Source of the DNA: Pseudomonadota bacterium | Lineage (GTDB): Bacteria > Pseudomonadota > Alphaproteobacteria > Rhodospirillales > Magnetospirillaceae | Length of the DNA: 64,000 bases | Reading direction: 5' to 3' | NCBI GenBank assembly: GCA_021781575.1 | Contig: JAJXWP010000018.1 | Location: 1-64,000, forward strand | Part shown: positions 26,238 through 37,039 of the stretch, one piece after another | Layout: each line of letters opens with the position of its first letter | Position numbering within the stretch: the first letter of the stretch is position 1 | Notes under the pieces: model-generated | Databases searched by the model: none | Told to the model about the DNA's origin: nothing | The model's input: the letters and a program-made list of their open reading frames with translations, nothing else | Made by a program: the position numbers and the translations under genes

Positions 26238-26786
26238 ATGGCCGTCGAGACGCCGCTCTGCGATTTCGGATGGCGAGCCCCCGCATTCCGCCTGGAGGGC
26301 GTGGACGGGCGCTGGTGGAGCCTGGACCAGGTCAGGGGGGAGAAGGGCACCCTCGTGATGTTCCTGTGCAACCATTGCCCTTATGTGCGGGCGGTGGTCG
26401 ACCGCCTTGTCCGCGACGTGCGCGACCTTCAGGGCCTGGGTGTCGGCGCGATCGCCATCATGAGCAACGACACCGAGGCCTATCCCGAGGACTCGTTCGA
26501 CAATATGAAGCGGTTTGCCGAAACCCATCATTTCGCGTTCCCCTATGTCATCGATCGCACCCAAGAGGTCGCCCGCGCCTATGGGGCCGTCTGTACGCCG
26601 GATTTTTTCGGCTTCAACGCCGACCTCGGACTGCAATACCGGGGACGGCTCGACGCCTCCCGCAAGGAGGCGGCACCCGGCGCGCCGCGGGAACTGTTCG
26701 CGGCCATGCGCCAGGTTGCCGACACCGGTCGGGGGCCGGTCGAGCAGACGGCAAGCATGGGGTGCTCGATCAAGTGGCGCGAGTGA
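26238..26786 (+). CDS. Thioredoxin-fold redoxin protein
   Basis: 182 residues with a peroxiredoxin/TlpA-like fold. FLCNHCPYVRAVVDRLV sits where thioredoxins have CxxC (here Cys-Asn-His-Cys); VGAIAIMSNDTEAYPEDSFDNM and VCTPDFFGFNADLGLQYRGRLD are the following conserved strands and cis-Pro region. ASMGCSIKW near the C-terminus is also typical. No signal peptide, so it acts in the cytosol. GGAGG precedes ATG 26238. Whether it is a peroxidase or a disulfide reductase cannot be told from sequence. Confidence 0.85.
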   Translation: MAVETPLCDFGWRAPAFRLEGVDGRWWSLDQVRGEKGTLVMFLCNHCPYVRAVVDRLVRDVRDLQGLGVGAIAIMSNDTEAYPEDSFDNMKRFAETHHFAFPYVIDRTQEVARAYGAVCTPDFFGFNADLGLQYRGRLDASRKEAAPGAPRELFAAMRQVADTGRGPVEQTASMGCSIKWRE

Positions 26787-26832
26787 ACGCCGAGCGCTTC
26801 CGGGGGGGCGGCCGGATGGCAGCAAGCCGTAT

Positions 26833-26861
26833 TTGCCTTGGCGGCCGAGGGACGCTATGGT
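26833..26861 (+). promoter_or_regulatory. Candidate sigma-70 promoter for the yfgM-like/bamB/der operon
   Basis: TTGCCT (26833-26838) and TATGGT (26856-26861) are 17 bp apart and end 33 bp before GTG 26895. Four of six bases match at each box. Prediction only. Confidence 0.35.
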
Positions 26862-26894
26862 GGCCCCGTTTTGTTGTAGTGGAGAACTAGATCT

Positions 26895-27620
26895 GTGAGC
26901 GTAAGCGACAATGACCCCGCAGGCGACCTGCTTATACAGGAAGTCGACGAGGAACTGCGCCGCGAGCAATACCAACGGTTGTGGAAGCGATACGGCAACT
27001 ACGTCATCGCTGCCGTGCTGGCCGTCGTTCTCATTGTTGCCGGCTACCAGAGCTGGCAGACCTGGCAGAACAAGCAACGCCAGGAAGAGGCCGCCAAATT
27101 CAACGCAGCTGCGGAGATGATCGCCCAGGGAAAGACGGATCAGGCCTTGGGAGCGCTGGCCAAACTGGCCGGCGATAGCCGAACCGGCATTGGTATCGCG
27201 GCGGACATGCGGCGCGCAGAGCTCTCCGCTGAGCGCGGCGATGTGCATGGGGCGACAAGCGCCTACGACGAGATTATCGGCTCGTCGGCCCCGCAGCTCT
27301 ATCGCGACCTGGCTTTGCTGAAGGAGGGGTTTCTTACCGTCGACACGGCCGACCCGGCGCAGTTGCAGAAGCGCATCGCGCCCCTGGCCGAGATGGGCGC
27401 GCCGTGGCACTACGCGGCGACTGAGCTGCTGGCGGTGATTGCCCGGAAGCAGGGCGATGAGAAGCATGCCGTCGAGCTCTACAAGACCTTGACCGACGAT
27501 ATTCAGGCACCCCAGGGCGTGCGGGCCCGCGCTGCCGAGATGCTTACCGTGCTGGGGACGGCGGGAGCCGCCCCGGGTTCACTTCCTGCTGCCAAGCCGG
27601 CCGACAAGGCCAAAGGCTGA
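26895..27620 (+). CDS. YfgM-like membrane-anchored TPR protein
   Basis: 241 residues. One membrane helix (NYVIAAVLAVVLIVAGYQSW) near residues 36-55 puts the rest in the periplasm. TPR-like helix pairs follow (AAAEMIAQGKTDQALGALAKLA, RRAELSAERGDVHGATSAYDEI, ATELLAVIARKQGDEKHAVELY). The domain is the TPR_21/YfgM type, which in enterobacteria associates with the Sec translocon and periplasmic chaperones. The bamB start overlaps its stop by 1 bp, matching the common yfgM-bamB-der order. GTG start at 26895. Confidence 0.88.
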   Translation: MSVSDNDPAGDLLIQEVDEELRREQYQRLWKRYGNYVIAAVLAVVLIVAGYQSWQTWQNKQRQEEAAKFNAAAEMIAQGKTDQALGALAKLAGDSRTGIGIAADMRRAELSAERGDVHGATSAYDEIIGSSAPQLYRDLALLKEGFLTVDTADPAQLQKRIAPLAEMGAPWHYAATELLAVIARKQGDEKHAVELYKTLTDDIQAPQGVRARAAEMLTVLGTAGAAPGSLPAAKPADKAKG

Positions 27621-28957
27621 TGAGGATCGCCTCCATGCGACGTCTGGCCGTTATCGCCGCTGCCTGCGGGCTGCTGGCCGCCTGTAGTGATGCCAGCAGC
27701 ATTTTCGGCGACAGCGCGCCGCCGCCACTGCCTGGCAAGCGCATCAGTGTGCTCGCCCATTCCCAGACGCTGGCGCCCGATGTCGGCAACAGCACGCCCA
27801 TTGTCCTGCCAGCGGTGGAAAGCGCCACCGACTGGCCTCAGGCCGGCGGCGAGCCGATGCACGACCCCCAGCGCCTGGCGCTTGCCGGGGCCTCGTTGCA
27901 CCAGGTTTGGAGCGCCGATCTGGGCGCCGGGGGCGACAAGCGCCGCCCCTATTTCAGCCAGCCCGTGGTGGCTGACGGCAAGGTCTTCGCAATGGACGCC
28001 GCCAATACGGTGTCGGCCTTTCGGCTGAGCACCGGCGAGCGCCTGTGGCGTGTCGACCTGACGCCCGATGATGTCGGCGACGGAAGTTTCGGCGGCGGAC
28101 TTGCCTACGACGACGGAAAGCTGTTCGCCACCACCGGCTATGCCCAGGTGGTGGCCATGGATCCGGCGCAAGGGAAGGTGCTGTGGCGCCACAACCTGAC
28201 GGCACCGGCGCCCGGCGCTCCCACCGTCCATGGCGGGCGCGTGCTGGTCATCACCGTGGACAACGAGGCCAAGGCCCTGTCGGCCGAAGATGGGCACGAG
28301 CTGTGGCACCACAACGGCATGAGCGAAATGGCCATGATGGTGGGTGGCAGCAGCGCGGCGGTAGATGGCAATACCGTGTTGGTTCCCTACACCTCGGGCG
28401 AATTGTTCGCCTTGCGCATCGAGAACGGTACGGTGCAGTGGAGCGAGATGGTTTCCAGCATCCGCCGTACCGACCAGGTGGCCGAGCTGACCGACATCCG
28501 CGGCCTGCCGGTGGTCGATCATGGCAAGGTTTATGCAGCCGGCAATGCCGATATCGTTGCTGCCATCGATTTGCGGACCGGGCGGCGCATCTGGGACCGC
28601 GATGTGGGATCGATCGAGACGCCCTGGGTGGCCGGCGACTATATCTATCTGATCACCAATGCTCCCGACCTGGTCTGTTTCGAAGCTGCTAGCGGCAAGG
28701 TTCGCTGGGTCACCTCGCTGGAGAAATGGGATGATCCCAAGGAAAAGAGTGGACGGATCCTCTGGTCCGGCCCCGTGTTGGCGTCCGACCGTTTGATCGT
28801 CGCTGCGTCCGACGGCAAGGCCATTTCGTTCTCGCCCTATACGGGAGCCAAGATGAGCGAACAGGAACTGCCGGGCGGCGTCAGGATCGCGCCCATCGTG
28901 GCCGACAATACGCTTCTCCTGGTGACCACCGACGCCCGGCTTCTGGCGTATCGGTAG
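27620..28957 (+). CDS. bamB: Outer-membrane protein assembly factor BamB
   Basis: 445-residue lipoprotein scaffold of the BAM complex. The signal ends LLAACS (lipobox Cys); from ATG 27635 the leader has a normal length. Repeated Trp/Gly blades of a PQQ-type eight-bladed propeller are visible: [66 protein letters not shown] and [12 protein letters not shown]. It starts on the last base of the TPR gene and lies 10 bp before der. Expected position: periplasmic face of the outer membrane. Confidence 0.93.
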   Translation: MRIASMRRLAVIAAACGLLAACSDASSIFGDSAPPPLPGKRISVLAHSQTLAPDVGNSTPIVLPAVESATDWPQAGGEPMHDPQRLALAGASLHQVWSADLGAGGDKRRPYFSQPVVADGKVFAMDAANTVSAFRLSTGERLWRVDLTPDDVGDGSFGGGLAYDDGKLFATTGYAQVVAMDPAQGKVLWRHNLTAPAPGAPTVHGGRVLVITVDNEAKALSAEDGHELWHHNGMSEMAMMVGGSSAAVDGNTVLVPYTSGELFALRIENGTVQWSEMVSSIRRTDQVAELTDIRGLPVVDHGKVYAAGNADIVAAIDLRTGRRIWDRDVGSIETPWVAGDYIYLITNAPDLVCFEAASGKVRWVTSLEKWDDPKEKSGRILWSGPVLASDRLIVAASDGKAISFSPYTGAKMSEQELPGGVRIAPIVADNTLLLVTTDARLLAYR

Positions 28958-28967
28958 CAAGGAGAGC

Positions 28968-30395
28968 ATGGCTTTCAAGCTCGCTATCGTCGGCCGCCCC
29001 AATGTGGGCAAGTCGACACTGTTCAACCGCCTGGTCGGGCGTCGCTTGGCGATCGTCCATGACCAGCCGGGGGTGACGCGCGACCGGCGGGACGGCGAAG
29101 GCGGAATCGCCGACATGAGCTTCACCGTCATTGATACGGCCGGCCTCGAGGACGCGTTCGACGATTCGGTCGAGGGGCGGATGCGCAGCCAGACCGACCG
29201 GGCGATCGCCGATGCCGACGTCGTGCTGTTCCTGATCGATGCGCGGGCCGGAGTAACGCCGCTGGACGCCTTCTTCGCCGATCACCTGCGGCGCAGCAGG
29301 CGGCCGGTTATCCTGGTGGCCAATAAATGCGAGGGCAAGGCGGGAGCGCCCGGCCTCTACGAAAGTTACGCACTGGGACTGGGCGATCCGGTGGCGTTCT
29401 CGGCGGAGCACGGCGAAGGCCTGGATGACCTTTACGAGGCGTTGCTTCCCCATGCCCGGCAACATGGGGGTATCGCCGGTGAGGCGGCTCCCGGCGACAT
29501 GGATGAAGCGCCGGGGTCGGCTGAGGCCGAATACGAGGACGGCGACCTCAATGCTGCTGCGGAGCAGGCCGAAGCGGCGCGGCCGCTGCATATGGCGGTG
29601 GTCGGGCGGCCCAATGTCGGCAAATCGACACTGGTCAACCGCCTGCTTGGTGAAGAGCGCATGCTTACCGGCCCCGAAGCCGGGCTGACGCGCGACGCCA
29701 TCACGGTGCAATGGCAATTTGGCGGCCGGACCGTCCGTCTGGTCGATACGGCCGGCTTACGCCGGCGGGCCAATATCACCGAACCGGTGGAGCGGCTGTC
29801 GACCTCGAACACCATTGAGGCCATCCGCATGGCCCACGTCGTGGTCCTGGTGCTCGACGCCAACGCCATTCTCGACAAGCAGGATCTGACCATCGCTCGT
29901 TTGGTGATCGATGAAGGGCGTGCGCTGGTGATCGCGGTCAACAAATGGGACGCCGTGGACAATCGGAGTGAAGCTCTGAGGCGTCTGCAGGACCGCCTGG
30001 AAACCTCGCTGCCGCAGGTGCGCGGCGTGCCGACGGTGACCCTCTCGGCGCTGAGCGGAGCCGGTCTGGATCGCCTGATGAGCGGGGTGGTGGATATTTA
30101 CGATATTTGGAACCGGAGGGTTCCCACCGCCCAGTTGAACCGTTGGCTCGCGGAAATGACCGAGCGCCACCCGCCGCCGGCCACCCAGGGTGGGCGCCGG
30201 CTGCGGCTGCGCTACATGACGCAGGTGCGCACCCGGCCGCCGACCTTTGCGCTGTTCACCCAGCGCGCCGACGAATTGCCCGATTCCTATACCCGTTATC
30301 TGATCAACGGGCTGCGCGAAACCTTCGGGTTGAACGGTGTTCCCATCCGCTTCGGCTTGCGCAAGCGGCGCAACCCCTACGCCGACGAAGACTGA
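28968..30395 (+). CDS. der: GTPase Der (EngA)
   Basis: Essential double GTPase of 50S ribosome assembly, 475 residues. Two G domains each show GRPNVGKST (residues 9-17 and about 215-223), DTAG ([19 protein letters not shown]) and NKxD-type motifs (ANKCEGKAG, a variant in the first; NKWDAVD in the second). The KH-like C-terminal domain ends with [19 protein letters not shown]. An acidic linker ([18 protein letters not shown]) joins the G domains. The first-domain NKCE in place of NKAD is common in Der proteins. Last gene of its operon. Confidence 0.97.
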   Translation: MAFKLAIVGRPNVGKSTLFNRLVGRRLAIVHDQPGVTRDRRDGEGGIADMSFTVIDTAGLEDAFDDSVEGRMRSQTDRAIADADVVLFLIDARAGVTPLDAFFADHLRRSRRPVILVANKCEGKAGAPGLYESYALGLGDPVAFSAEHGEGLDDLYEALLPHARQHGGIAGEAAPGDMDEAPGSAEAEYEDGDLNAAAEQAEAARPLHMAVVGRPNVGKSTLVNRLLGEERMLTGPEAGLTRDAITVQWQFGGRTVRLVDTAGLRRRANITEPVERLSTSNTIEAIRMAHVVVLVLDANAILDKQDLTIARLVIDEGRALVIAVNKWDAVDNRSEALRRLQDRLETSLPQVRGVPTVTLSALSGAGLDRLMSGVVDIYDIWNRRVPTAQLNRWLAEMTERHPPPATQGGRRLRLRYMTQVRTRPPTFALFTQRADELPDSYTRYLINGLRETFGLNGVPIRFGLRKRRNPYADED

Positions 30396-30407
30396 GCGTC
30401 GGTCCGG

Positions 30408-30426
30408 GAAATAACGCGGTTATTTC
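30408..30426. terminator. AT-rich hairpin between convergent genes
   Basis: GAAATAAC (30408-30415) and GTTATTTC (30419-30426) form a perfect 8-bp stem with a three-base loop, 12 bp after the der stop and 27 bp from the stop of the opposite gene. It could end both transcripts, but it lacks a long T-run. Confidence 0.35.
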
Positions 30427-30453
30427 GGCACGGAGCCTGAGCCGGGCGCCCGA

Positions 30454-31521
30454 TCAATTGGTGCCGTCACCGCCTTCGATATGCCAGCCCTCGGCGTCGT
30501 GGACCAGCATGACGTCGCTGCGTTGCGTCGAAGCCCAGGCGCCGCGCCGCAAACGGACGTGGTCGGCGTCGTCCCAACCCGTGACCTGATAGACGGTGTC
30601 GTCCTCCTCGCTGGCTGACAACGAGAACTCCAGGCCCGGTGCCGGGCCGGTCAGGGACCATACTTCGAGGCGCCGCGGCGCCGACCATTCGAGATCGGTT
30701 ACCGAGGCGATCGCCCTCTTGCCCGCGGGCGAGAATTTCGGCACCCCCAGCAGCGAGGTGATCGCCCCGTTGCGCCTGTCGACCAGGAAGGCGGCGCTGG
30801 CTTCGTCCCAGCGAACCTGGACGACATCGAAGCGGCCGTCAGGGCTGTGCCCGGCAAAATCGAATGAACGAAACACTTGCGGCGGGCAGGACACCTGCCC
30901 GCAGGCCAGATCGTCGGTCAGGCTGAATTGCCGACCGTCGGCGAGAGTTATGGTCAGAGTGGCCCCCTGGCGACTGACCGCGCCCTGGCTGGCGGCGATC
31001 AGCGGCGCCTCGCTTTGGCCGCGTCCTCCGGCAATGTCCGCCAGCCATTCCCCAAGACTGGCATCGGTCTTGACGGCGGGTGGCGGCGCGGGGCGCGGCA
31101 AAGCTCCTCCGGCCGCCGGTGCGGCGTGGCTGGCGTCGACCAGGACCGGATCGTCTTCGCCATAGGGGAGGATCATCTGCTGCATTCCCGGCTCGGCTAC
31201 CAGCAGGCGGTAGCCGCCATGGGCGGCATCCCACCCCAGGTATCGATAACGGGTAGCCAGTTCCTTCGGGCAAGGCAGGTCGCCACAAGTGCTCCGGTCG
31301 GTCAGCGCCAGCACCTCGCCGCTTTTCAGGCGCAGGCTGAGAACGGCGCCGCTGCGCCAGGCCATGCCGTTGCTGGCGGCCAGCGCGGCCGTTTCTTCCG
31401 TGCTGCCGAAACCGGCGGCCGCCGGCGGCATTTCGGGCGTCGGCGGGCGGTTCCACAGGGCGGCGGCGGCAATGCCGCCGACAGCAATCAGGGCAAGGCT
31501 AAGCAGCGCAAGTCTGCGCAT
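30454..31521 (-). CDS. Exported protein with an internal duplication, unknown function
   Basis: 355 residues. The N-terminus MRRLALLSLALIAVGGIAAAALW is a signal peptide or membrane anchor. Two similar repeats of about 65 residues follow: GAVLSLRLKSGEVLALTDRS-CGDLPC-(x)-YRYLGWDAAHGGYRLLV, and GATLTITLADGRQFSLTDDL-CGQVSC-(x)-FDFAGHSPDGRFDVVQV. Each has a Cys-x4-Cys pair that could form a disulfide loop. The C-terminal third (FSPAGKRAIASVTDLEW, LEVWSLTGPAPGLEF, YQVTGWDDADHVRLRRG) looks like beta-propeller-style strands. No family recognised. It is convergent with der. Confidence 0.8.
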   Translation of the reverse strand: MRRLALLSLALIAVGGIAAAALWNRPPTPEMPPAAAGFGSTEETAALAASNGMAWRSGAVLSLRLKSGEVLALTDRSTCGDLPCPKELATRYRYLGWDAAHGGYRLLVAEPGMQQMILPYGEDDPVLVDASHAAPAAGGALPRPAPPPAVKTDASLGEWLADIAGGRGQSEAPLIAASQGAVSRQGATLTITLADGRQFSLTDDLACGQVSCPPQVFRSFDFAGHSPDGRFDVVQVRWDEASAAFLVDRRNGAITSLLGVPKFSPAGKRAIASVTDLEWSAPRRLEVWSLTGPAPGLEFSLSASEEDDTVYQVTGWDDADHVRLRRGAWASTQRSDVMLVHDAEGWHIEGGDGTN

Positions 31522-31671
31522 GACGATCTCCGATAAAAGCAACGGAATCCTAGCACTTTCGCCGGATCAGGGCCACATGACCTCGGGCCGCAGGCTGATC
31601 GGGCTGGCGATGGGGTTGCCTCGGGCGTTCGGGCCGATGGCGGCGCCGATATCGTCGCTTGCGCTGCACCG

Positions 31672-32133
31672 CTATCGCTCCTTCGCGGGAAAGCCGCCGG
31701 TCTGCCGCAACGCCTCGCCCAGAACCAGGGCGGCGGTCATGGCCAGGTTGAGCGATCGCACGCCGCTCCGCATGGGCACCCGCAGCCGGGCGTCCGCCAC
31801 GTCATGGACCGTCGGCGGGGCGCCGGCGCTTTCCCGGCCCAGCAGCAGCACGTCGTCGGGGCGGAAAGGGAAATCCATATGCGGAGTCTCGCCGGCGGTG
31901 GTCAGCAACAGCAGCCTGCCGGGCGGCCGTTCGGCCAGGTATGAACTCCAGGACATATGGCGAGTGACCTGGGCCAGTTCCGTATAGTCCAGACCGGCTC
32001 TGCGGATACGCTTCATGTCCCATACAAATCCGCATGGTTCGATGATATCGACCGGCACCCCGAGGCACGCACCGAGGCGGAGAATGGCTCCGACATTCTG
32101 GGCAATTTCAGGCTGGAAAAGGGCTACGCGCAT
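31672..32133 (-). CDS. trmL: tRNA (cytidine/uridine-34-2'-O)-methyltransferase TrmL
   Basis: 153-residue SPOUT (trefoil-knot) methyltransferase that modifies the wobble base of tRNA-Leu. MRVALFQPEIAQNVGAILRLGACLGV is the N-terminus; LLLLTTAGETPHMDFPF and DDVLLLGRESAGAPPTVHDVADARLRVPM hold the knot and SAM site; SLNLAMTAALVLGEALRQ the final helix. ATG 32133 is the family start; an upstream TTG at 32145 adds four residues. It is divergent from petABC, an order I recall from alphaproteobacteria. Confidence 0.92.
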   Translation of the reverse strand: MRVALFQPEIAQNVGAILRLGACLGVPVDIIEPCGFVWDMKRIRRAGLDYTELAQVTRHMSWSSYLAERPPGRLLLLTTAGETPHMDFPFRPDDVLLLGRESAGAPPTVHDVADARLRVPMRSGVRSLNLAMTAALVLGEALRQTGGFPAKER

Positions 32134-32179
32134 AGCAGATGGCAACTCTAGATTAGGCTTATTTTATATAAACCGCTGC

Positions 32180-32208
32180 TTTTCAAAGTGCGGGATTTGC
32201 TTTATATG
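32180..32208 (+). promoter_or_regulatory. Candidate promoter for petABC
   Basis: TTTTCA (32180-32185) and TATATG (32203-32208) are separated by 17 bp, about 115 bp before petA, in an AT-rich patch unlike the surrounding GC-rich DNA. Prediction only. Confidence 0.35.
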
Positions 32209-32324
32209 GCTCGGTTGGTTTCCCTCGGCGCCCCCGCCGGCGGGCGCGGTACGGGGGGAGGGAGTGATTGGGACTTTCGTCGTCATCGGTGCGCGGTTCG
32301 GCGGGTCTTGGAGAGGAAATCGAC

Positions 32325-32879
32325 ATGGCTAATATGTCAACACATACGCAGGGGATGCCGCCGACCGACGCGACTCGGCGCGACTTCCTGCTTTACGCGA
32401 CGACGGCTGTCGGCGTGGCGGGCACCGCCATAGGCCTATGGCCGTTTATCAACAGCATGAATCCGTCGGCCGACACCCTGGCGATGTCGACCACCGAAGT
32501 CGATCTGTCGCACATCGCTGAGGGCCAGTCCATCACTGTGACCTGGCGCGGCAAGCCGGTATTCATCCGCTATCGCACCGCGGCTGAGATTGAAGAGGCT
32601 CGCAAGGTCAACCTGAGCGACTTGCGCGACCCCGAGGCGGACGACAAGCGCGTCAAGAAGCCGCAGTGGCTGATCGTCGTCGGCGTCTGCACCCATCTGG
32701 GCTGCATTCCCCTGGGCCAGAAGCCTGGTGATCCGCGCGGCGAATTCGGTGGCTGGTTCTGCCCCTGTCACGGGTCGATGTACGACACCTCGGGTCGCAT
32801 CCGCAAAGGCCCCGCCCCGCTGAACCTGCCGGTTCCGGCATATACCTTCCTCACCGACACCAGCGTCCGGATCGGCTAG
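32325..32879 (+). CDS. petA: Ubiquinol-cytochrome c reductase, Rieske iron-sulfur subunit
   Basis: 184 residues. The N-terminus has a twin-arginine motif ([17 protein letters not shown]) leading into the single membrane anchor. The [2Fe-2S] ligands are in CTHLGC and CPCHGS, followed by the Rieske [11 protein letters not shown] loop. It passes electrons from ubiquinol to cytochrome c1 at the Qo site of complex III. GAGAGGAAATCGAC precedes ATG 32325. First of petA-petB-petC with 10-bp spacing. Confidence 0.97.
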   Translation: MANMSTHTQGMPPTDATRRDFLLYATTAVGVAGTAIGLWPFINSMNPSADTLAMSTTEVDLSHIAEGQSITVTWRGKPVFIRYRTAAEIEEARKVNLSDLRDPEADDKRVKKPQWLIVVGVCTHLGCIPLGQKPGDPRGEFGGWFCPCHGSMYDTSGRIRKGPAPLNLPVPAYTFLTDTSVRIG

Positions 32880-32889
32880 GAGTGCACCG

Positions 32890-34137
32890 ATGAGTGGCAA
32901 TCATTTCGACAATAAGGTCATCCAGTGGCTGGACGACCGCCTGCCGATCTTCTCCATGCTGCAGCACAGCGCCGTCGAGTATCCGACGCCGCGCAACCTG
33001 AACTATTGGTGGAATTTCGGATCTCTCGCCGGCCTGATGCTCGTCATCATGATCCTCACGGGCGTTTTCCTGGCGATGGCCTACACCCCCAACGAGGCCC
33101 TGGCGTTCAACTCGGTCGAACGCATCATGCGCGACGTCAACTACGGTTGGCTGCTGCGCTATATGCATATGAACGGCGCCTCGTTCTTCTTCGTCTGTGT
33201 CTACATCCACATCTTCCGCGGCCTGTACTACGGGTCCTACAAGGCCCCGCGCGAGGTCCTGTGGTGGCTGGGCCTGATCATCTATCTGACGATGATGGGC
33301 ACGGCGTTCATGGGGTACTGCCTGCCTTGGGGCCAGCTCAGCTTCTGGGGCACGACCGTGATCACCAACCTGTTCTCGGCGATCCCGGTTGTCGGCGACT
33401 ACATCACCACTTGGCTGTGGGGCGGCTTCTCGGTCGCCAATCCGACGCTGAACCGTTTCTTCGCCCTGCACTTCCTCCTGCCCTTCGTCATTTTCGCCCT
33501 GGTGTTCCTGCATGTCGTTGCGCTGCACACCACCAAGTCGAACAATCCGCTGGGGATCGACGTCAAAGGGCCGCAGGATACCATTCCCTTCCATCCCTAC
33601 TACACCATCAAGGATCTGTTCGGCATTGGCGTGCTGTTGATGGTCTATCTGGGGGTGGTGTTCTTCCTGCCCAACTTCTTCGTTGAGCCGACCAACTACA
33701 TTCCGGCCAACTCGATGGTGACCCCGCCGCATATCGTGCCGGAATGGTACTTCCTGCCGTTCTACGCGATCCTGCGCTCGGTTCCCGACAAGCTGGGCGG
33801 CGTCATCGCCATGTTCGGCGCCATTGTCATCTTTTTCTTCCTGCCCTGGATCGACCGTTCGAAGGTCCGTTCGGCCAAGTTCCGGCCGATCTACAAGCAG
33901 CTCTTCTGGATGTTCTTCCTGGTCTGCGTGGTCCTTGGCTACATTGGATCGCAGCCTCCGGAAGGGACCATGGTGACGCTGGGCCGCGTCTTCTCGGTCG
34001 CCTACTTCGCCTTCTTCCCGCTGTTGTGGTTGACCAGCAAGTTCGAGAAGCCGAAGCCGCTGCCGCAAAGCATTGCCGCACCGGTGCTGAAAGGCGCCTC
34101 GGTCGGCCACGCTGCTCAGCCGATGGAGAAGGCATAA
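32890..34137 (+). CDS. petB: Ubiquinol-cytochrome c reductase, cytochrome b subunit
   Basis: 415-residue cytochrome b with eight membrane helices. Paired histidine ligands for the two hemes lie in helices B and D ([43 protein letters not shown]). The Qo-site motif is seen as [23 protein letters not shown] (PEWY). TAYMGYC-like [16 protein letters not shown] is present. Its stop overlaps the cytochrome c1 start by one base. Shares the bc1 operon. Confidence 0.98.
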   Translation: MSGNHFDNKVIQWLDDRLPIFSMLQHSAVEYPTPRNLNYWWNFGSLAGLMLVIMILTGVFLAMAYTPNEALAFNSVERIMRDVNYGWLLRYMHMNGASFFFVCVYIHIFRGLYYGSYKAPREVLWWLGLIIYLTMMGTAFMGYCLPWGQLSFWGTTVITNLFSAIPVVGDYITTWLWGGFSVANPTLNRFFALHFLLPFVIFALVFLHVVALHTTKSNNPLGIDVKGPQDTIPFHPYYTIKDLFGIGVLLMVYLGVVFFLPNFFVEPTNYIPANSMVTPPHIVPEWYFLPFYAILRSVPDKLGGVIAMFGAIVIFFFLPWIDRSKVRSAKFRPIYKQLFWMFFLVCVVLGYIGSQPPEGTMVTLGRVFSVAYFAFFPLLWLTSKFEKPKPLPQSIAAPVLKGASVGHAAQPMEKA

Positions 34138-34895
34138 TGCGTAAGTACCTTATTCCTGCTTTCGCCGCGGCCGTCATCGCCGCGGCCACTCCCGCCGTGG
34201 CTGCAGAGAAGGCCGAGGTGGCGCATCAGAACTGGAGCTTCCAGGGGGTCTTCGGTCACTACGACAAGGCGCAGCTGCGGCGCGGCTTCCAGGTGTTCCG
34301 CGAGATCTGCTCGAACTGCCATTCGATGAAGCTGGTGGCCTATCGCAACCTGGCGGCCCTCGGCTTTACCGAAGACCAGATCAAGGCCATCGCTGCCGAG
34401 AAGCAGGTGACCGATGGGCCGAACGACCAGGGCGACATGTTCCAGCGGCCGGCCCGGCCGGCGGATCACATCGTCCCGCCGTTCCCCAACGACCAGGCGG
34501 CCCGTGTGGCCAACAACGGGGCTCTGCCGCCGGATCTGTCGCTGATGACCAAGGCGCGGGAAGGCGGGCCGGACTACGTTTACGCCATCCTCAACGGCTT
34601 CGTCGACCCGCCGGCCGGGTTCAAGGTCAATGACGGGATGTACTACAACGAGGCCTTCCCCGGCCACCAGATCGCCATGCCGCCGCCGATCTCCGACGAC
34701 GCGGTGACCTATGCCGACGGCACCAAGGCGACCAAGGAACAGATCGCCAAGGACGCATCAGCGTTCCTCAACTGGGCGGCCGAGCCCGAGCTGGATACCC
34801 GGCATAGCTTGGGCCTCAAGGTCCTCGGCTTCCTGTTGGTCCTGACGGCCATGTTCTATGCACTGAAGCGCAAGATCTGGGCGAACGTGCACTGA
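34137..34895 (+). CDS. petC: Ubiquinol-cytochrome c reductase, cytochrome c1 subunit
   Basis: 252 residues. The signal peptide ends PAVAA-EKAE. CSNCH (EICSNCHSMKLVAY) binds heme c, and the Met of FPGHQIAMPPPIS is the expected sixth ligand. A C-terminal membrane helix (LKVLGFLLVLTAMFYALKRK) anchors the heme domain in the periplasm. It is the last gene of petABC; a good intrinsic terminator follows 26 bp after the stop. Confidence 0.97.
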   Translation: MRKYLIPAFAAAVIAAATPAVAAEKAEVAHQNWSFQGVFGHYDKAQLRRGFQVFREICSNCHSMKLVAYRNLAALGFTEDQIKAIAAEKQVTDGPNDQGDMFQRPARPADHIVPPFPNDQAARVANNGALPPDLSLMTKAREGGPDYVYAILNGFVDPPAGFKVNDGMYYNEAFPGHQIAMPPPISDDAVTYADGTKATKEQIAKDASAFLNWAAEPELDTRHSLGLKVLGFLLVLTAMFYALKRKIWANVH

Positions 34896-34921
34896 ATTTG
34901 AAGTTCTCTAAGGATTGGTGG

Positions 34922-34949
34922 GGCCGCTGTAGCAATGCAGCGGCCTTTT
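34922..34949 (+). terminator. Intrinsic terminator of petABC
   Basis: GGCCGCTG (34922-34929) and CAGCGGCC (34938-34945) form a perfect 8-bp stem with an eight-base loop, followed by TTTT. Confidence 0.8.
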
Positions 34950-35048
34950 CCTTATGGTTAAGCACCAAGGCATCAAGGCGCCGGGACCGAGAAATTTCCC
35001 TGGTGTCGCGGTGGCTCGTTTCCCTATTTGGTGATCGAAGGAAGAGCT

Positions 35049-35929
<881 letters not shown>

Positions 35930-35933
<4 letters not shown>

Positions 35934-37039
35934 ACGTCGAGGGAAAGCCGACGCGGACCATCTGGGTGGCGGCCGACGGCCTGGGAGTCGACATCATCGA
36001 CCAGACACGGTTGCCGCACGAATTCGCGGTGGCGCGTCTCGATACCTTGGAGGACGCCGAACAGGCCATACGGGACATGTGGGTTCGCGGCGCGCCGCTG
36101 ATCGGCGCTACGGCGGCCTATGGAATGGCTCTGGCTGTGCGCGCCGATGCGTCTGACCGCCGGCTCGATGAAGCCTATCGGCGACTGGTTGCCACCCGGC
36201 CGACGGCGATCAACCTGCGTTGGGCGCTGGACGACATGCTGGCCGCTCTGCGGCCGCTGCCGCCGGTGATGCGTCCGGCGGCAGCTTACCGCCAAGCCGC
36301 TCGCATCGCCGACGACGACGTGGCGATCAACGCGGCGATCGGGGAGAACGGCCTCGCCGTGATTCGCCGGTTGTGGAAAGAGCGGCAAGCCGCCGGCGCA
36401 GACCGCCTTAACCTGCTGACCCATTGCAACGCCGGCTGGCTGGCCACCGTCGACTGGGGGACCGCCCTGGCCCCGGTCTACAAGGCGCAACTGGCGGGGA
36501 TCCCCGTCCATGTCTGGGTCGACGAGACCCGGCCGCGCAATCAGGGGGCCAGCCTGACGGCCCGCGAGTTGAACTGGCAGGGTGTGCCGCATACGGTCAT
36601 CGTCGACAATGCCGGGGGCCACCTGATGCAGCACGGGCTGGTCGACCTGTGCATCGTCGGCACCGACCGCACGACGGCATCCGGGGATGTGTGCAACAAA
36701 ATCGGCACCTATCTGAAGGCGCTCGCCGCCAAGGATAACGGAGTCCCGTTCTATGTGGCGCTGCCGGGCCCGACCATCGACTGGACCATCGATGACGGGA
36801 TCAAGGCCATTCCAATCGAGGAGCGGAATCCTTCCGAGGTCACCCATCTTGCCGGGCGGGCGGATGACGGCAGAGTGACCGCGGTACAGTTGACACCGGA
36901 CGGCAGCCCGGCGATCAACTATGGTTTCGATGTTACGCCGGCCAGACTGGTCACCGGCCTGATTACCGAACGCGGGGTCTGCCCGGCCTCGCGCGATGGG
37001 TTGCTCTCCCTCTATCCGGAAAGACGTCCCGATGCCTGA
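35930..37039 (+). CDS. mtnA: S-methyl-5-thioribose-1-phosphate isomerase
   Basis: 369 residues, eIF2B-like isomerase making 5-methylthioribulose-1-phosphate. Motifs: [36 protein letters not shown] (catalytic Cys), [20 protein letters not shown] and [19 protein letters not shown] (catalytic Asp). It starts within the mtnP stop, and its own stop overlaps the aldolase start. Its linkage to an aldolase gene rather than mtnBCD points to the DHAP shunt (inference from gene order). Confidence 0.94.

Noticed and set aside
27503-29131. A 542-codon open frame on the minus strand opposite bamB and der
   Set aside because: The opposite strand encodes two well-conserved genes with all motifs; the minus frame has shadow composition.
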